From assembly GCF_041224415.1 (NCBI RefSeq), contig NZ_JBGFFE010000005.1, forward strand, positions 66,904 through 130,903: a DNA stretch of 64,000 nt, written 5' to 3'. Below, one piece after another: positions 62,631 through 64,000 of this stretch (position 1 is the stretch's first letter; each line of letters begins with the position of its first letter). The position numbers and the translations under genes are program-made. The stretch comes from Clostridium_B lapidicellarium (lineage in GTDB: Bacteria; Bacillota; Clostridia; Clostridiales; Clostridiaceae). The notes under the pieces were generated by a model that saw only the letters and a program-made list of their open reading frames with translations, was not told the origin of the DNA and ran no database searches.

Positions 62631-62650
62631 GTATTGATGTCAAGGGTAAA
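62631..62650 (+). repeat. Right attachment-site repeat (attR)
   Basis: Exact copy of 17089-17108. Upstream CACGTCGAGTGCGTG plus the repeat translates to HVECVVLMSRVN and a stop, a RumA-family C-terminus, although no RumA gene is attached to it. This is what a serine-recombinase element carries as its own half of the attachment site. Confidence 0.75.
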
Positions 62651-62968
62651 TTGACGGGTGTGTAAAAAGTCCAGTATTACTGGCACTTTCGGGGTTTTGA
62701 GGCAAAAATCCGTTGTCCCGAAACTGCCCAAATATCGCTTCGCGGGAACAAGTCCAGAGGGCGGATGTCGTCCGCGAGTGAACGAGATTGATGTCGGCAC
62801 TTCGCGAGTGTACAGGATAGATGTTTTGCGTTTTTGGGGCTTGGTGAGAGAACGGGATAGATGTTTTTTGGATTTTGGCGTGTAAACGGAAACAGGGCAA
62901 TTTTATATTTGAAACCAAGCCTGTCGGTGCGGGTGCGCATTATAAAAATTTAAGATGAGTAATGAATA
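62651..62968. repeat. Second left-end-like region with GATWGATGTY motifs
   Basis: 318 bases without a gene. Carries GATTGATGTC (62786-62795), GATAGATGTT (62816-62825) and GATAGATGTT (62856-62865), same strand and similar spacing as in 17257-17323, and a TTCGGGGTTTTGA stretch matching TACGGGGTTGATGA of the left end. It looks like the start of another element at the same site. Confidence 0.5.
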
Positions 62969-63934
62969 ATGAAAATATTAATACTTGGCGATGGTGTTAT
63001 CGGTTCAGTATATGGAAATGAACTTACTAAGGCCGGTTATGATGTCACTCATTTCATTCGAAAAGAAAGATCACAAGATGTCATACTTCATGGAATTCCG
63101 ATTCGCTGTATTGACGGGCGCGATAACAATAAAAGAACCGAAGAATTATATCGACCAGAGGTGATTTCGGAACTTGCAAAAGAAAATGTATATGACTTAT
63201 TCATTATTAGTGCAAAGTCAGATGGACTCCACAATATCATAGCAAGTTTTTCTAAAAAGCTTGCCAATGAAACAACCGTATTGATATTTCAAAGTCTTTG
63301 GATCGATGCCAATGAGATAGAAAGCTGGTTCAACGGAAATAAAGTATTGTATGGATTTCCGCATATTATGGGTGGAGGTCGGGATGAACAGGGCATTTAC
63401 TGTACCATTTTTGGAAGTCCAGACGCTCCGTCTATGATAGGAGAAAAGGATGGGACGATATCCAATGCGTTACAATCTGTTGAAAAAGCATTTTCAGACG
63501 CAAGCATGAATCCGAAAATCACAAAGGATATACTCGGCTGGATCTATACCCATTATGCAGAAGCTGCGGGATTGCTTGCGAGAGTTATGCAGACGAATGA
63601 TTATATTAATTTTTCCCAGGATAAAACAGTCGTAGTTCAGACACTGCTGGCAATTCGGGAAGGACTGCGTATATGCAAAGCTAGGGGAATACCGGTTAGT
63701 AAAATCAAACCTCAATGTTACTATTTCCTTCCCAAAATTGTAATGGTTCCTTTCATGAAAAAAATGTACGCCACAGAATCTGCGAAATTAATGATAAAAG
63801 GCCATATCACACATTCTTTAAATGAGATGAAAAGCATGGTAAATGATATGATCGCCAGCGGGGAACAGTACCACGTTGATACAAGGCAATTAAGTAAAAT
63901 GAAAAAGAATGTAGATCAATTTTCAATAATCTAA
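62969..63934 (+). CDS. Ketopantoate reductase-family oxidoreductase (ApbA/PanE-like)
   Basis: 321 residues. N-terminal Rossmann nucleotide site ILILGDGVIGSVYGNEL (about residues 3-19), DLFIISAKSDG, then the helical C-terminal domain with YTHYAEAAGLLARVM and PQCYYFLPKIVM. It would use NADPH to reduce a 2-keto acid; ketopantoate is only the family's best-known substrate. It lies beyond the right attachment repeat, so it belongs to a neighbouring element or the host. Start MKILILGDG; upstream ribosome site weak. Confidence 0.8.
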   Translation: MKILILGDGVIGSVYGNELTKAGYDVTHFIRKERSQDVILHGIPIRCIDGRDNNKRTEELYRPEVISELAKENVYDLFIISAKSDGLHNIIASFSKKLANETTVLIFQSLWIDANEIESWFNGNKVLYGFPHIMGGGRDEQGIYCTIFGSPDAPSMIGEKDGTISNALQSVEKAFSDASMNPKITKDILGWIYTHYAEAAGLLARVMQTNDYINFSQDKTVVVQTLLAIREGLRICKARGIPVSKIKPQCYYFLPKIVMVPFMKKMYATESAKLMIKGHITHSLNEMKSMVNDMIASGEQYHVDTRQLSKMKKNVDQFSII

Positions 63935-64000
63935 CAAACAGAATTGCGCATAACAGGGAACGTTCATAGATTTGTGTAAAATAGAATAGATAGAGTAAAA

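Noticed and set aside
62432..62665. A 77-codon plus-strand frame across the right attachment repeat
   Set aside because: No ribosome site or domain; the repeat is better explained by the other frame, which spells a RumA-like C-terminus.

Overview
The window looks like the chromosome of a low-GC, strictly Gram-positive Clostridium-type bacterium (Clostridium sensu stricto, species not resolvable from this sequence) carrying a large horizontally acquired island. The host part (1-17.1 kb) is visibly AT-rich, uses strong Shine-Dalgarno sites with frequent TTG/GTG starts, and encodes firmicute functions: a multidrug-type ABC exporter (cut by the window edge), a zinc-ribbon membrane protein, cardiolipin synthase, an alpha-ribazole salvage pair (CblT/CblS-like), a biotin regulon (bioY-bioD-bioA divergent from bioB, with a matched promoter and BirA operator on each side), a secreted serine beta-lactamase-like hydrolase, a ThiXYZ-like ABC importer in one operon with an LtaS-family sulfatase, and a 23S rRNA uracil-5 methyltransferase of the RumA/RlmD type.

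The 3' end of that methyltransferase gene (17089-17108) is repeated exactly, 20 bases, at 62631-62650, where the reading frame again spells a RumA-like C-terminus. I read this pair as the attachment-site repeats of a ~45.5-kb element inserted at the rumA 3' end. Sequence just to the right of the second repeat resembles the sequence just to the right of the first one (same short GATWGATGTY motifs in the same orientation), so a second element at the same site probably starts there.

Inside the element, from left to right: a chimeric ORF (membrane peptide + IS66 fragment + excisionase-like HTH); a two-gene restriction-modification system (Eco57I-like methylase plus a GIY-YIG/helicase/methylase-like 1137-residue protein); a minus-strand recombinase cluster of two large serine recombinases and a small related protein; then a minus-strand prophage running from early genes at ~50.4 kb to late genes at ~27.6 kb. 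The phage part has a replication module (family A DNA polymerase, D5-type primase/helicase, SNF2 helicase, VRR-NUC, DUF2815, DUF2800), packaging and head genes (TerS, TerL, portal, ClpP-like protease, HK97 capsid, connector, head closure), a RelB/RelE-like toxin-antitoxin pair between portal and TerL, a holin and only the first dozen residues of a GH25-like lysin. No tail gene is present. To the right lies a plus-strand defence block: a NACHT NTPase, an excisionase-like HTH protein and a complete type I restriction system hsdM-hsdS-hsdR whose specificity subunit has five TAEL repeats. Two IS3-family elements, one truncated, and a frameshifted zinc-ribbon/SHOCT gene close the island.

The most unusual signals are (i) a four-copy conserved leader motif in phage intergenic regions, CGCTCAA-N12-TCTCCAGTG with invariant spacing, three copies directly after terminators; (ii) a tail-less but otherwise complete capsid/packaging module, reminiscent of capsid-forming satellites or a deletion-derived prophage; (iii) the GIY-YIG/helicase/methylase two-gene system; (iv) the NACHT-HTH-type I RM block, preceded by four CGGAC repeats at helical spacing.
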